From contig NC_088204.1 of NCBI RefSeq assembly GCF_037126465.1, positions 76,073,807-76,137,806 of the forward strand: a stretch of 64,000 bases of DNA. Reading direction: 5' to 3'. This document shows, in pieces, positions 37,150-48,660 of this stretch. Made by a program: the position numbers and the translations under genes. Numbering within the stretch: the first letter of the stretch is position 1; every line of letters starts with the position of its first letter. Under the pieces are notes generated by a model. That model was given only the letters and a program-made list of their open reading frames with translations, was not told the DNA's origin and did no database searches. The stretch comes from Ornithodoros turicata (Eukaryota > Arthropoda > Arachnida > Ixodida > Argasidae).

Positions 37150-38300
37150 CGTATGGTCTAGGCGATCAGAAGTAAAATTAGGTGAAAGTATAAATGAATT
37201 TATAACCATTTTTCCTTCGCCCCATTATGGTTCCCATTGGGGATGGAGGGGATGACGGAGTGCTGACCCTTGTAGTCAGCAGGTGCCCAGGACGTTAGCG
37301 TCAGCAGCACCAATGTGAAATGAGCGGTACAATCAAATATTCGTATAACCCATATTGTCATGCAGAGTACCACCTAGTACAAACGCATACTGCCAACTCC
37401 CCCATCGACACGGACATTACCATCTCATCCGGTTGTACCTTTGTTCCTTTTCACGCTCATTGCGTCGTTAGAATTTACCGCTCTTCGTAGCGGCTGAAGC
37501 AGTCTTCGAAAGTAATGTAATTGTAAGAAAGTAACCGTAACTAGCTACAGCAATTAATAGCTTACTTTTAATATCCACGTTTCCTCTCTCTCTCTCTAAT
37601 TTTGCACACATTTTCTTTCGCTATCCTTTTACCGAACGCTCCTGAGAAGCTACTATGCTGAAAAGTAAAAACCTTTGCAACATGTTTTTTTTTTTTTTTT
37701 TTTGCAGAGCAAATGATTTCCTACACATGCAGCGACCGCGGATGTGCAGCTATATGCCGAATATCCGCCTGCATGCAGACACACCTTTTTCAACTAACGC
37801 GGATGCGAATGTTACATGTGCGGATACTCTCAATCTCATCCGCGCTCATCTCTGTCTATGACCACTCTTCAGGAATGACGTGACAATTTTGTTGTCGAAA
37901 GCCTCGATGTGGCATCAGCGACTGAGAGGGGTTCGAAAGGTGGAGCAATAGCAGTTCGAAGCAGAGTACCTATGTTTGTTTGCTTGTAAGGAAAAAAAAA
38001 AGAGAGATGAGAAGTACTTACGTACCTATGTGTATTTTACCCTCAGGGTCGTACAGTATTGCTTTTGCATGACGGATGCAGCGCACAATCTATAGGACGA
38101 AGAAAACGAACAAGAAACGACTAGGACTAAACCGACTCGCAACTAAATTGGTTAAGACGGAACAAAGCGTGTATTTAAGCACTATGTGAAGCTGAAGGGA
38201 GGCTTACACCAACTATACGCCGTTTTATATGCTTGATGCTCTACAGTATAACTAGCTCGAGAAAGATTTCACGTTATAACAAAAATTTTAGCAAGTATAT
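37150..38300. other. Unassigned region
   Basis: No gene recognised. It holds a long T tract (37685-37703) and CGGATGCGAAT-type imperfect repeats at 37730-37850. Confidence 0.4.
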
Positions 38301-38310
38301 GTATAGATTT

Positions 38311-38629
38311 CTTTTCTTTTTTGTTTTTTTTTTATCAGCTCCCGTGGCATAGTGGTTAAGATGGTCGCCGTCCACGCTGAGACTGGGAGGTGACACGGGT
38401 TCGAGTCCTGTCACCGGCTGTGCTGTCCGAGGTTTTCCCTGGGTTTTCCCAAGACTTTCCGGACGAATGTCGGCACAGTTCCCCCTGCCCCTGAAGTCTG
38501 CCCAGGACGCACACTAACCTCCCTGTCCCCCCACTCCTTCCTGCTGTCCTCTCTCCATCTGTCCACGTCTGTACGCCGCTCATAGCCACAGTTGCTTCGC
38601 GGTGCTAACACGAAATTTTTTAAAAAAAA
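38311..38629 (+). mobile_element. Full-length SINE-A copy with TSD
   Basis: Direct repeats GTATAGATTT at 38301-38310 and 38630-38639 bound the insertion. The tRNA-like head begins CTCCCGTGGCATAGTGG and carries an A-box (TGGCATAGTGGTTAAGATGG) and a B-box (GGGTTCGAGTCC at 38398-38409). The body holds GTTTTCCCTGGGTTTTCCC, the segment TGAAGTCTGCCCAGGACGCA and a C/T-rich block. The 3' end is GCTTCGCGGTGCTAACACG followed by AAATTTTTTAAAAAAAA. A T-rich run precedes the head within the duplicated flanks. This is the best reference copy in the window. Confidence 0.9.
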
Positions 38630-40004
38630 GTATAGATTTTAGGAAAAATCTTCCCGGAAACCGCACCGCAAGCGATGCTGCGAGATCGACCTGTAGGGGC
38701 GACACCGTCACCTTTCTAGTGTGGATAACACGCCGGCCGCTGTTCGGAGTTGATGGTTCTTTTCCGTAATTCTTGGGTATATGTTCTCCGGAAGATCACT
38801 TGCGCCGCGATGGTATGATACCGTTCGGTTCCCCAATGCTCCACCTATACTGCACTGAACGCGGAATAAACGTGTAAAAGCAGACGACACCAGGAAGCTA
38901 TCCACACTGCGGTAGTTCATCGTTTCTCCGCAGCGCGCCGACACTGTTCGATCTCGGAGCGAATAGGCAGATTGATGATAGAATTTAATTTTTCATCCAC
39001 TCGCGGTGATGGAGGATACCAGGAAAACGGTCATTTTTCGACTGCTTGAGAAGTCTGGTATTTTGTATATTACTGACGGCCCATCTGGTATTTTGTATCT
39101 CGGTTGAGCGTTTGTTCAGCGTGAATGCAAGGGACGTTTTTGGAAGCAAAGTGAAAGATTTTGATGTTGATATCGATGTTGGTGAAAAAAATAATAGGGG
39201 AGGTTGAATTCGTCAACCGAAGTAAAAGAAACTTACTTGCGGACACAAACTTTGTGGAACTTAGTTATCCGTATTCACGTTGCACTACCGTAGGTCCAAT
39301 TGCGCGAGGCTTGTGTTGTGTTTGTCCTTCTACGTTTAATTGCCTCATTCACTGCAACGTTACTAGCGTAGTAATTTGTACAAAAGTTGTTTCACTCGAT
39401 TTCATGCTTTTGCCAATTGGGAAAGTAACTGTAAATTGAAAGTACTGTATCGGTAAGTTACTTGTAGCCGTAACTTACCGAGTTGATACTCGTGCAGAGC
39501 AACTGTACCTATAGCATCCTTACTTTTTTCGTGTCGTAACTGAAACTTATCTAGTTACTTTTTTGAAGTAACTTATCCCACGACTCAGTTGGGCTACATA
39601 CGTTCGTCCCAGTATTTACGCTACGTGTACTTGTACGTATGCACTTCGTAGACCAATTGTAACATTCGGGGTCGGCGATGTCGACGACACGCAGGAATTA
39701 CAACTTGGTCATGAATGCCGTTGTACGACGAGAAAGAGGGCTAACACTTTTTCTCCCTCGCACTTAAGCCGAGGGTGAAGATATTCAGAGGCATTCAGAT
39801 TTCTTTTCTTTGCTTTTCATTTATTTCTTTCGACTTATTTTTCTTTGAACATCATTATGCTTCCTCGTCCACGTAACTCTGCACCACAGCATCCCGAAAG
39901 TAACTCGCCGTATAGCTAAAATGCGCGAGAAAGTAAATCAAACAACTTTGCGTCGTCCATGTTTATAGCCCGCCTCGGCTAATTTCCCGTTGTTTACGTA
40001 GCAT

Positions 40005-40529
40005 CAGTGATGGCCAGTAGTTAACTACATGTAGTTAAACTACTAGTTAAACTACCTGATTGTAGTTAAAATGTAGTTATCAACTACTTGCAGAAATGTA
40101 GTGGCAACTACTAGTTAAACTACTATTTCGAGTAGTTAACTACAGTAGTTAGGTTAGTGCAGGTGCCAACTACTTTCGATTTTGCCGCAAGCTTTACGGC
40201 ATGATTGTGCTTCCGACTTTTACCTTGAGCTACTTGTTTGATGAGAACGGAGGTGCAGAACAATTGTGCCGTGCATGGTGTACTAAATCTTCGCCTTTAT
40301 CACTGCTTGCGATTCATATTTAGGTGTCCAACAACACTATAGAATGGGATTGGTGTTGATGGACAACATTAAGTAGTTATAGATGTAGTTAAAATACATT
40401 GCAGTAGTTAAAGAAGTAGTTTAAACTACCCCCCTGAAAAGTAGTTGAACTGCTAGTTAAACTACTCCATCGCGAAGTAGATAGTAGTTATAGTTAAACT
40501 ACTGTAGAAGTAGTTAGTGGCCATCACTG
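40005..40529. mobile_element. hAT element with GTAGTTAAACTAC subterminal repeats
   Basis: 525 bp. The ends CAGTGATGGCCAGTAGTTAA and TAGTTAGTGGCCATCACTG are inverted. Flanking 8-mers CGTAGCAT (39997-40004) and CGTTGCAT (40530-40537) match at seven of eight positions, as for hAT. Roughly a dozen copies of GTAGTTAAACTAC-like units lie in the outer 170 bp on each side; the central 180 bp lack them. It is non-autonomous. Confidence 0.88.
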
Positions 40530-41869
40530 CGTTGCATACACGAAAAAGTACTTACTACAAACGCATGTATGGCCGCGTTTAGTCAAAGCAAAGCATTGCG
40601 TTCACTGGGTGCACAAAATGAAGCAAGTACATATAGGTGGGTTCGCGTTATTCTGGCTCAGTGAAACCATCGTCAACGCGTCGAGGGTATTAAGTGCACC
40701 GTTGTTAGATTCAACAGCACTGCAGAGTCGCGAAAGCACTGTTTATTTTTCAAACTATCGGTTTTTTTCCGTTTTCCTCCCGACAAGACCGGTAGTCCAC
40801 ATGTGCATGCAGTAAAAAAAGGAAGAAAAAAGGAAAAAGACACTTGCCGTTCTTTCCTTCGTTTCCCGTTAGGAGGCTTCGACGAAACGAGTGCCGCCAG
40901 TAATCCCTCCACCACCTGGTGAGCGAAAAATAAAATGTTCACAAGCCAATCATCGTGCGGGTAGGAGCACAATACTTATCCTCCTCGCGGAGGTTACATA
41001 TATTTTTTACACACTTCTTTGCCGGCAGTTTCACTTAATAAAACGCAACTCCCCGCAGCGAGCGGCGCCGAGATGAAAAGATGGGTACGCCCACCTCCTC
41101 CCCCCGCGGGTGTACCCCTGAAGGGGAAGCAGGATCGTCCCCCTACATCTGATCAATCATGAAGAACTCGTGCACTCCCCTGCTTCGACAGGGTTACTGC
41201 GGCACAACCGGAACGAGTATCATCAAGCGACGCCCGCTAAATATAAATCAAGCTCTCAGCTCTCCGTTTAGTTTGGTGTTACGTAATTTTTTTCATCTGC
41301 CACAAAAGACGTTCTTACATTTTCTGACGTTCTATTTATAGAGCAATTTTTATAACATGTAATTTCTCAAAAGCGACATCTCGAAGTACCAAATGAAGCG
41401 ATACGCGCAGAAATCTTATCGCTATATGTTTCCCGATTACAGTTCCCTCGCTTTAACGCTGTCACATTTTGCACGTGTGCGCTGCATTGCAGAGTCGACT
41501 CGTGTCACGTGTCGACAATTTTCTTCTCGAATGATTTTCTTAAAAAGAGCAGATTCAAACGCGAAGTACAATAAAGACACAACAAGCTAGGATCGCGAAG
41601 TGGACAACTATACGATAAAAATGGGGACATAAAATAAATAAGGAAATAGGGGACATGAGGAAAAAATAGGGGAAATAGGGGATTCAAATTCCCCAAAACA
41701 ACCTCCACACATTCTACTCAATTTCGGGCAACATAATGTGACAAGATTCTGAACCCCGAAACGACACATGAGCTCATTTACCTCACTTACAGAGAGTACG
41801 GAAGTTTTCGGTTGACGAGAGGAGGAAAACACGACAGCACACAACACACACACACAAAACGAAAAACTT

Positions 41870-42065
41870 TGTTCTCGTCGTCGCCGCTGCCGTTTCGCGC
41901 AGGAGGAGCGACCAGACCGACGAAGCGCCGGACGCTAACTTTGGTCCGTGCGCGCTCGAAGCCGAAACAGCGCCAACAGCTCTGTTGAAGAAAGAGCGCG
42001 CACCCGTATCTACTCTCGCTCCCGTCTCCCTTTCACGTGCGCATGCGCAGCGTTCACTTTGTGCT
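41870..42065 (+). promoter_or_regulatory. CpG-rich promoter-like segment (E-box + NRF-1 type site)
   Basis: A CpG-dense stretch with CACGTG (42034-42039) overlapping the NRF-1-type palindrome GCGCATGCGC (42039-42048), plus several GCGCGC runs. It lies just upstream of the hAT element at 42142. No adjacent exon was identified, so this is a guess from composition and motifs. Confidence 0.3.
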
Positions 42066-42141
42066 CGCGAAGACTCCCGCGGTTACTTTGAGCAGGATAG
42101 GCGTAGAAATAGTGTAGGGGTGCTGCGGTGGTATAGTAGTC

Positions 42142-42565
42142 CAGGGTGTCTACCAAATTGCAGCCTTCAAATTCCCTGACTTTTCCAGGTTTTCACTGAC
42201 TATCTCGAGCGAATTCCCTGACAAAAACAAAAGGTAACTTGGAGCCTGCTCCTACGTTTTGATACAGATCCCTCGTAAAACAGACCACTTATGAAGTATT
42301 AGTGAGGGGCTACCCTACTTTTCTGCCTCAGAGCTTGTCCTATTGGCAAACCGCTACTCGCGGTAACGTTGCTTAGGCATCGCCGCTCAACCACCGGTCG
42401 GCACTCGCGCGTTGCTGCACATCATCCCAGCACTTGTCTGCGATTTTCCATGACTTCAGCTGCTTTTTGGCAAAATTCCCTGACAATCCCCGGACTTTTC
42501 CAGCCACATCAAGATTCCCTGACAATTCCCTGTTTTCCAGGTTTTCCAGGTTGGTAGACACCCTG
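42142..42565. mobile_element. hAT-type element with TTCCCTGAC subterminal repeats
   Basis: The ends are CAGGGTGTCTACCAA and TTGGTAGACACCCTG, a perfect 15-bp inverted pair of a hAT type widespread in animals. Repeats of (AA)TTCCCTGAC and TTTTCCAGG lie inside both ends. The flanks (TAGTAGTC and AGTACTTT) give no clean 8-bp duplication. 424 bp, non-coding. Confidence 0.8.
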
Positions 42566-42638
42566 AGTACTTTCGTAGACTAGGTGACGCTTAAAAAAAA
42601 AAAAAAAATCCCTGCTCAGACGAACACTCATTACCGAT

Positions 42639-42745
42639 CGTCGAGAAGTCCTCCCGCACACGTTCTGATTACTCCATTTATTACGCGTTTTGATTACCAA
42701 CCAAGTGTTCTAACTATTACACCACGCTGGCAGGACTTCTCGACG
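42639..42745 (-). repeat. tRNA-like repeat between short inverted arms
   Basis: CGTCGAGAAGTCCT at the left is mirrored by AGGACTTCTCGACG at the right. On the minus strand the segment after the arm reads GCCAGCGTGGTGTAATAGTT, an A-box-like sequence shared with the fragment at 11755-11865. The B-box is not clear. Confidence 0.45.
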
Positions 42746-42889
42746 GCTCTACCGGTAATGACAAGGTGTGCGTTCGGGTCCCGTCTGGCTCTTTCAGCGG
42801 ATACCTTAGAATATTACACTGACATGCACGGTGAGTGTTTGAACGGTTTGAAGTTACCGGAATTTGCTAAATATTCCATTTTATCAGTG

Positions 42890-43112
42890 GGTGTTCGAAC
42901 CCGGGCTGTGACGTCAGTGACTTGGTGGCAAGGTACTAGTTGCTTTTGCACGCCATCTTGTGCAAGGGACGTTAAATACTCTGTACCGTGTTCCGAGACG
43001 TCGAGGCAGGTTAAACAACCCTCACGTGGGGAAAATGAATCCACAGACCGGCCGCTCTGCTGTCGTTTGTGATCGCAGTTGTATCGCGACGTAAACTCAT
43101 AAATTATCAATT
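42890..43112 (+). mobile_element. SINE-B copy (3' end ATCGCGACGTAAA)
   Basis: It starts near a B-box-like GTGTTCGAACCC and runs through GAAAATGAATCCACAGACCG to GTTGTATCGCGACGTAAACT and a short A/T tail. It aligns over about 150 bp with the reverse-oriented copy at 48174-48330. The terminal segment recurs alone at 50559-50610 and 53425-53480, in both of which it borders ATT repeats. Confidence 0.65.
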
Positions 43113-44734
43113 ACGCGATTTTACCCGTTTCCTGATAATAATTAACCTTGCACGCACGCGCGATAGTTATGCTGATGCTGGTAAGCACTATTCAAAGCAT
43201 TGTACATTTCGTGGAAAGTACCTTGCCTATCACAATTGCGAGAGCTACCGCCATGGTACTAACACGTACACGAGAAGTAAGAAGTACTCGGAAAATGTTT
43301 CATTAAATTCAGACAACTGCAGGGAGTTATTTCTTACGCACACCTAATCGTACCAAACCAGAGTTCTTTTTTCTTTTTTTTTCATGATTGCTTTTTAGAA
43401 CCAATTATCTCGACTTTGCTTATTTGCGTTTACTACTATGTTTCGTCCAGTTATATATATATATATATATATATATATTTACAATATGGGAAACAGTTCA
43501 GAAAATTACTAACAGCTATTCCACAAGCACTAGAACATGACCGGCACCAATACATATGCCAGCACAGCGATCAGTGCTTTAATTATCCACGTTGGTGCAA
43601 CCTACGAAATTATAAAATAAGAAATAGTTCAAAGATCGAATAAAATCAAATTAGGTTTAATTAAACCAAAACTGAGTCAGCGTCGACAAATCTTTCACGT
43701 TACCGGAACGGCTGTCGCGTTATTTTTGCCCGTCCTTTCTGCAATGCAGGTTTGCCGTAGTGATCGATAAAAAAAAAGAAGAAGGAAAACGGTATTGTAC
43801 TTCTTATTCCGTTTTTTTTTTTTTAAGTTCTATGCCTATCCTTTTTACGTCTCTAAGTGCAAAAGTAAAATATTTTCCTACTATACCGTTTCCAGTACCT
43901 GCAGAGTAAAGCTGCAAATGAGGGCATCATTGCAAGTGGGCAATTATGCGTACTTTCTCACCCCCTAAATCCTTTCTTTACTCCTTTTTTTTTTCTTTAT
44001 GCGTATTTCTTCGCTCGCGAACTTTGGCATTTCTTATCCCGATTTCAAAGTGAGCCGCTCTTTTCACCGAGTGAGGTAGCAAATGTTGCAACAGCTGGTG
44101 CGCCCAGTAGCTAGGGGAAGGAGGGATAAAAATTCAATACCTCCACTTCGCGAATCTAGGCCATAATGCCAAACGTGGAGCAATATATAAGAAAATACTA
44201 GACGGCTCCTTCCACTTCTTAACCACCTTTCCGATATAAACGCCGTTTGTTGTTGATCAACATTTCGAGTGGTAAAAAACGAAAGAAAAAAAAAGAGAGA
44301 TAGTGGCGGGAGAACAGAAAAGCAGAATGAAGGATATCTCGATATTCCCTTATTTCCATAGCTTATGTTCGCTTCGGTAAGAATGACGCCAATTTCAAGT
44401 AGTTTTCTCCTTTACGCACTTGTTGAGAGCTCCGTTAGCACGAAGGTAAACAAAAAAAAAAAAAAAAAAACGTTGGCGCGCGTTGTGCTTCTCCTCAACG
44501 CACCTGTGTAAGACAGTGAAAGCACGCTTTACAGGAACAAGTGTGTCCGAAATGACGATTGACGCTCATCATGCGAGGAGACACTGAGACACTTCGGTCA
44601 GCCGTATCACGTGACACTTTTACGTCACGGGCTGCATAGATTCTGGCGTGTGTGGAACTCTCCGTTGCGTCTGCACGTTGCTTCCATAGCTGTTTCGCCT
44701 AAGAAATCTGCTGCGACGGTTTTTTACTGTTTAG
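43113..44734. other. Unassigned region with simple repeats
   Basis: No gene recognised. It includes an (AT)n tract at 43452-43479, and A or T runs at 43372, 43810, 43987 and 44451-44470. Confidence 0.45.
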
Positions 44735-44819
44735 TGCTGCAGTGCGAAACTCGCGCGACTGAAAAGGCTCATCAAACTTGACATGGGAAAAGTAAATTAC
44801 CGTCACAGTCGCGTCTGCA
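44735..44819 (+). CDS. Candidate internal exon, THAP-domain-like
   Basis: An 85-bp open segment sits between a good acceptor (GGTTTTTTACTGTTTAG ending at 44734) and a consensus donor (GTAAGT at 44820-44825). It encodes 28 residues plus one base: CCSAKLARLKRLIKLD followed by MGKVNYRHSRVC. The end resembles the C-terminal part of THAP zinc fingers, where a basic helix is followed by (H/Y)SRVCSxHF; reading into the intron would give the next residues SKYF, so the match could also reflect an unspliced retrocopy. THAP proteins bind DNA and are common in arthropods, both as host regulators and in P-element-like transposons. The N-terminal C2 pair and the final C-x2-H are not in this segment. Confidence 0.3.
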
Positions 44820-45120
44820 GTAAGTACTTTCTTTGCAAGCACCAGTCGGTACCTAGCTCTCGAGTTCACGCTGTGGGGGCTATGCAGCGAATGCAGCTTT
44901 TTTTTTTAAGATCTCGCAGCAGAGATTCCGCTTTGAAAACTTGCCGTATATTACTAACATTATCACAATTACTGCTGAAGTGTCAGAAACAAATAAAACA
45001 ATTTCTGACAGCAAGTTTCTCTTTACCTGAAAGACGAAACATCGGAAATGTTGTTAACCGAATTGCCTGTATTTCTTTTCGATGTGTTCAGATGCAAGTT
45101 ATTGGCCTGGTTATTTATAA

Positions 45121-45401
45121 TATTTTTTTAAAAATTTCGTGTCAGCGCCGCGAAGCAACTGTGGCTCTGAGCGGCGTACAGACGTGGACAGATGGAGAGA
45201 GGAGACCAGGAAGAAGTGGGGGACAGTATGCGTCCTGGGCCGACTTCAGGGGGAACTGTGGCAACTTTTCGTCGGGAAAGTCTTCGGAAAACCCGGGGAA
45301 AACCTGAGACAGCACAGCCGGTGACAGGATTCGAACCCGTGTCACCTCCCAGTCTCGGCGTGGAAAAGCGATCATCCTAATCCCTATGCCACGGGAGCTG
45401 G
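45121..45401 (-). mobile_element. Full-length SINE-A copy with 13-bp TSD
   Basis: Flanked by the perfect 13-bp repeat TGGTTATTTATAA (45108-45120 and 45402-45414). The minus strand begins AGCTCCCGTGGCATAGGG, has a B-box (GGGTTCGAATCC), the standard body, and ends GCGCTGACACGAAATTTTTA with an A-rich tail. Head and tail agree with the 38.3-kb copy, so the two belong to one subfamily. Confidence 0.93.
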
Positions 45402-47004
45402 TGGTTATTTATAAGAAAGGGGTGTGTCACAAGGGCCGTGTCGCACAGTGCACAATATGTTTTTACGTGAGTGTGTGTCTTCACGCAAGTAACAGTTTTT
45501 GTATGCAAATATTAGCGAAATAAACATTATATTTTAGTGCACAGTTAAGAAAAGCTCCTAAATGCTCTCGAACCCAGTTTTTGTCATATTTTGGCACTTC
45601 GCTATTGCTATGCATGTTGAACCCCACATCGGTACATGAGCCATTCTACAGGTATATGCTAAAGAAAAACACCTTCTGTTTCTCTGCATGTTCTAGTGAT
45701 ATTTATTCACTTGCACCTAGTGTACTAACACACTAATTGTTGGGGATGAGGAATGTACTTTTGTTTGTTTTGGGTTTGTTTGTTGTTTTGTTTTGGGAGT
45801 AGCAGAACTAGTCAGGAGACAAGTTCAATTTCTCCCTGGCTTTCTTTTAAATAATCAATCAATCAATCATCAAAAACACCTTGCTACTAATTTAACAAAA
45901 TGGCCTCATCAAAATTCCTACTCAAGCTGAAGAAATTGCTTTCTTTCTCATACAAAAGAAAATATGCTGACTGGACTTTTTTCTTAGTCGTGTCTGAATT
46001 TGAATTTGTGGAAAATAGCAGCTCGTACGCCTTACAGACACGCCCTACTGCGCCAGTTCTCGCTTGATACAAATGCAATTTTGTCTCCTGATACTCGACC
46101 ACGTCTTTTTGGTTCTGTATTTCACGCATGAGTTGTGTGAGTGTATGTCAGTGTCGTACCAGCACAGTTGTACGGAAACGCCGTACACGCAAAACAAGCA
46201 CTCAAGAGCTACGTGTCGACTGCTCTCCTGCCTCGCATTCAATGCGTGACGTCACGGGCTACTCCCCGCGAGGTGGCGACACAAAACTTTTTGAAAAACG
46301 TTTCATTGATCGTTCCATTTGTTTCTACGCTGCACCAACACCGGCACAATGGAGTACACTGCGCTGCAAGAAAACGACCAGCGAAATTGGCCATCGGTTT
46401 ATATTGAAAAGAGTATTACTACAATTTGCAGATATAAATTTGTGATTCATGTTTTACAGCATTTTAGTGATAGTCAGGTCGCAAGTTATGGGTATATCTT
46501 TTTCCAAAATGTCACTAACGTAGTATCGATAAAAGATAAAAACTCTAAAACTACATTTTATTATCGAACAACCTTTCACGAAGTGGACTGCATTTCACCA
46601 GGTAACAAAAGTAGTATAGCAAAATATGCAGAATTTCCTTAAGTTTGAGGCCACACATGAAGACAGACAAATATTAGGAAGTAGACAGGACAGACTCGCA
46701 GCTGAGCTAAGGCAGGGCGCACACGGGCCAACTATTTTTACCGACTCCGACCAACGCAACTGTTGATGATGGCTTTAGCCGGCTCGCGCAAACCGTCAAG
46801 TTACGGTCAGTTCGTTTGTGTTTTCCAAGAACATCGGCGTTGGAAAAGGTACCGTTCTCTAAAGAACCAAGAAGACTCATTGACGGTGGCGCCCTCTAAT
46901 GTTATCATTTATGACGCACAGTGAGCAGCACCGAAGGGACTCCAGACTCGCAGCTCGCGAAGTGAGTACGTATAACCAAAGGCATTTCTTACGTACTGTA
47001 AATA

Positions 47005-47163
47005 GTGAGTTTTAGTATAACGTACGTTGTCACCTTTGCGTACGTAACGGATAGCGTGGGGGTTCTGCGCAATGCTCTTCTTGCGTCTTGCGCGTGCGCA
47101 CAACCACCAACGCTATCCCCTGCGTACGCAAAGGCGATAGCGTACGATATTACTAAAACTCAC
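47005..47163. mobile_element. TA-flanked miniature element, GTGAGTT family, copy 2
   Basis: 159 bp with ends GTGAGTTTTAGTATAACGTA and TACTAAAACTCAC, flanked by TA at 47003-47004 and 47164-47165. The interior pairs CCTTTGCGTACG with CGTACGCAAAGG, so nearly the whole element can fold on itself. Copy 1 is at 17872-18013. Confidence 0.85.
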
Positions 47164-47428
47164 TAATGACCACTATTTTCGTGCACAGCGATGCTGCACT
47201 GCGTTGCGTTGAAATATGAGAGGGAAGCGTCTAAATTTTAACGATTTATGGTACGACATCTCGCTCGAAAAAGACGTTTTCTGCTATAGCCTAATGTAGA
47301 AACCTTCCTCCAATTTCATCTCAAACATCCAAGCCATATTTGTCACTTGCTACACGAGCATTAAACGCTGCCTTCTTCTTCTTCTTCTTTTTTTTTATTT
47401 ATTTATTTTTTTTTTCGTTCTTTGTCAG

Positions 47429-47527
47429 GCTGGCTATGTTTCGCACCTCGAAACATTTGAAGTACGTGCTCGAAAGACTTTATTCGGAGCACTGCTCCGA
47501 TTTATGTGTTGTGAACTATCCCGGCCC
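47429..47527 (+). CDS. Candidate internal exon, unrecognised protein
   Basis: A pyrimidine-rich tract (47370-47424) and CAG at 47426-47428 precede a 99-bp open segment that ends exactly at a consensus donor GTAAGT (47528-47533). It encodes LAMFRTSKHLKYVLERL followed by YSEHCSDLCVVNYPG. The segment is a whole number of codons long: it starts with the last base of a codon and ends after the second base of another, so it could be skipped without shifting the frame. The residue mix (charged helix, then Cys pair and NYPG) looks protein-like and not repetitive. I do not recognise the family. Its phase does not join directly to the candidate exon at 44735, so any link would need more exons. Confidence 0.4.
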
Positions 47528-47774
47528 GTAAGTACTTTTGCGGAACGTTTAAACGAGCAAAGTGGAATTGATGTCCGGCCAGTGGATTTAGCTCGGACTC
47601 CTCTACGTGAACTTCCTCCTTAATGTCCTCGTCTGGATCGAAGAGGGACGTTAAAAAGCGCCCACGCGGAGCTTGTAGTATACAGGAGAAATGATGTCGG
47701 AAGCATTGCCGTCAAGTATTTTATGCTTAAATTATTTTTTCTTAAACGTATTAAAAATTTTATTATTGTATGGT

Positions 47775-47950
47775 GGCATCGCGAAGCAGTTGTGACTGTG
47801 GCAGCTGTGGACAGATGGACAGAGAGATTAGTATGCGTCCTGGGCCGACTTCGAGAGATTCTTTGCCGATACTGGTTTCGAAGAAGAGCTAGAAACGTAG
47901 AGGGAACTTCAGACGGCACAGCCAGGTTCGATTCCGGCACCTCGAAGCCT
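47775..47950 (-). mobile_element. Diverged SINE-A copy
   Basis: The minus strand shows a decayed B-box (GGAATCGAACC), GAAGTCGGCCCAGGACGCAT, the CTGTCCATCTGTCCAC block, and the 3' end CTGCTTCGCGATGCCACC. Internal deletions shorten it to about 175 bp. Confidence 0.75.
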
Positions 47951-48173
47951 TTAGCGGAGACATCGAATGATCACGAAAAAGCGGTAACCCTATCAAAACT
48001 CATAATGGTGTTATGCTAGAGTGCTACTCGTAAAGAAATTGGGCAGGTTCTTAAGACCTAATGCCGACAAAGACACTGGACAACTTTTACTTTTTATCTA
48101 TCAAAAAGGGAAGAACAAAAGCACATCCCAGACTCGACTCCAGCTCATTTCCCTCCGATAGAAAGTTGGAGAT

Positions 48174-48330
48174 AATCATAATTCGTGGCCTTACATCGCG
48201 AGACGACTAAGATCATGATCGACGCCACAGTGGTCGGTCCGTGGATTCATTTCGTCCGCCCGAGGGTGACTTCACCTGCGCTGAATTCTCTGCACACGGC
48301 ACAGTGTGATTAGCGTCCCTCGGAGAGTAC
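48174..48330 (-). mobile_element. SINE-B copy
   Basis: The reverse complement contains GAAATGAATCCACGGACCG and GTCGTCTCGCGATGTAAGGC and aligns with 42958-43112 throughout. It lacks a clear head. Confidence 0.65.
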
Positions 48331-48454
48331 GACCTATAAGAAACGTGTACGACGCTACCATATTGTTCTACCGACACCTTCAAAATATTCTGCAACCAAA
48401 ATAAAAATGAAAACTGATACGCTTAAATGATAACAAAAAAGAAAGAAAACGCAT

Positions 48455-48660
48455 AATACAGCCTCGTTATAACGAATCATCGCTTTATTCAGAGTTTCAC
48501 GCAACCCTGACCGAAGTCCATGCCTTTCGAACCGAGTTATTCGAAGTACACTGCCAGCAGACTCCGCTTAGTGCGCACTCCACTTAGTGCGAACTCCTTA
48601 GTGCTTAACTCAACGGCAGGTAAGTTTAGTGCTAACTCTGCTTAGTGCGAACTGCATGCC
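48455..48660. mobile_element. Degenerate Tigger-like end with CTTAGTGCG repeats
   Basis: It opens with ACAGCCTCGTTATAACGAAT, a pogo/Tigger-style terminus. From 48563 to 48652 there are about five copies of a CTTAGTGCGAACT unit, some truncated. The far end is not preserved clearly, though CGTTATACTAACGAG at about 48908 may be part of it. Confidence 0.45.

Noticed and set aside
38336..38413. Functional tRNA gene
   Set aside because: A- and B-boxes are present, but the sequence is fused to a SINE body, recurs at several sites with target duplications and lacks a sound acceptor stem.
45139..45380. Overlapping ORFs across 45.1-45.4 kb
   Set aside because: These are translations of the SINE-A copy; the same peptides appear at 31.3, 38.4 and 58.9 kb from other copies.
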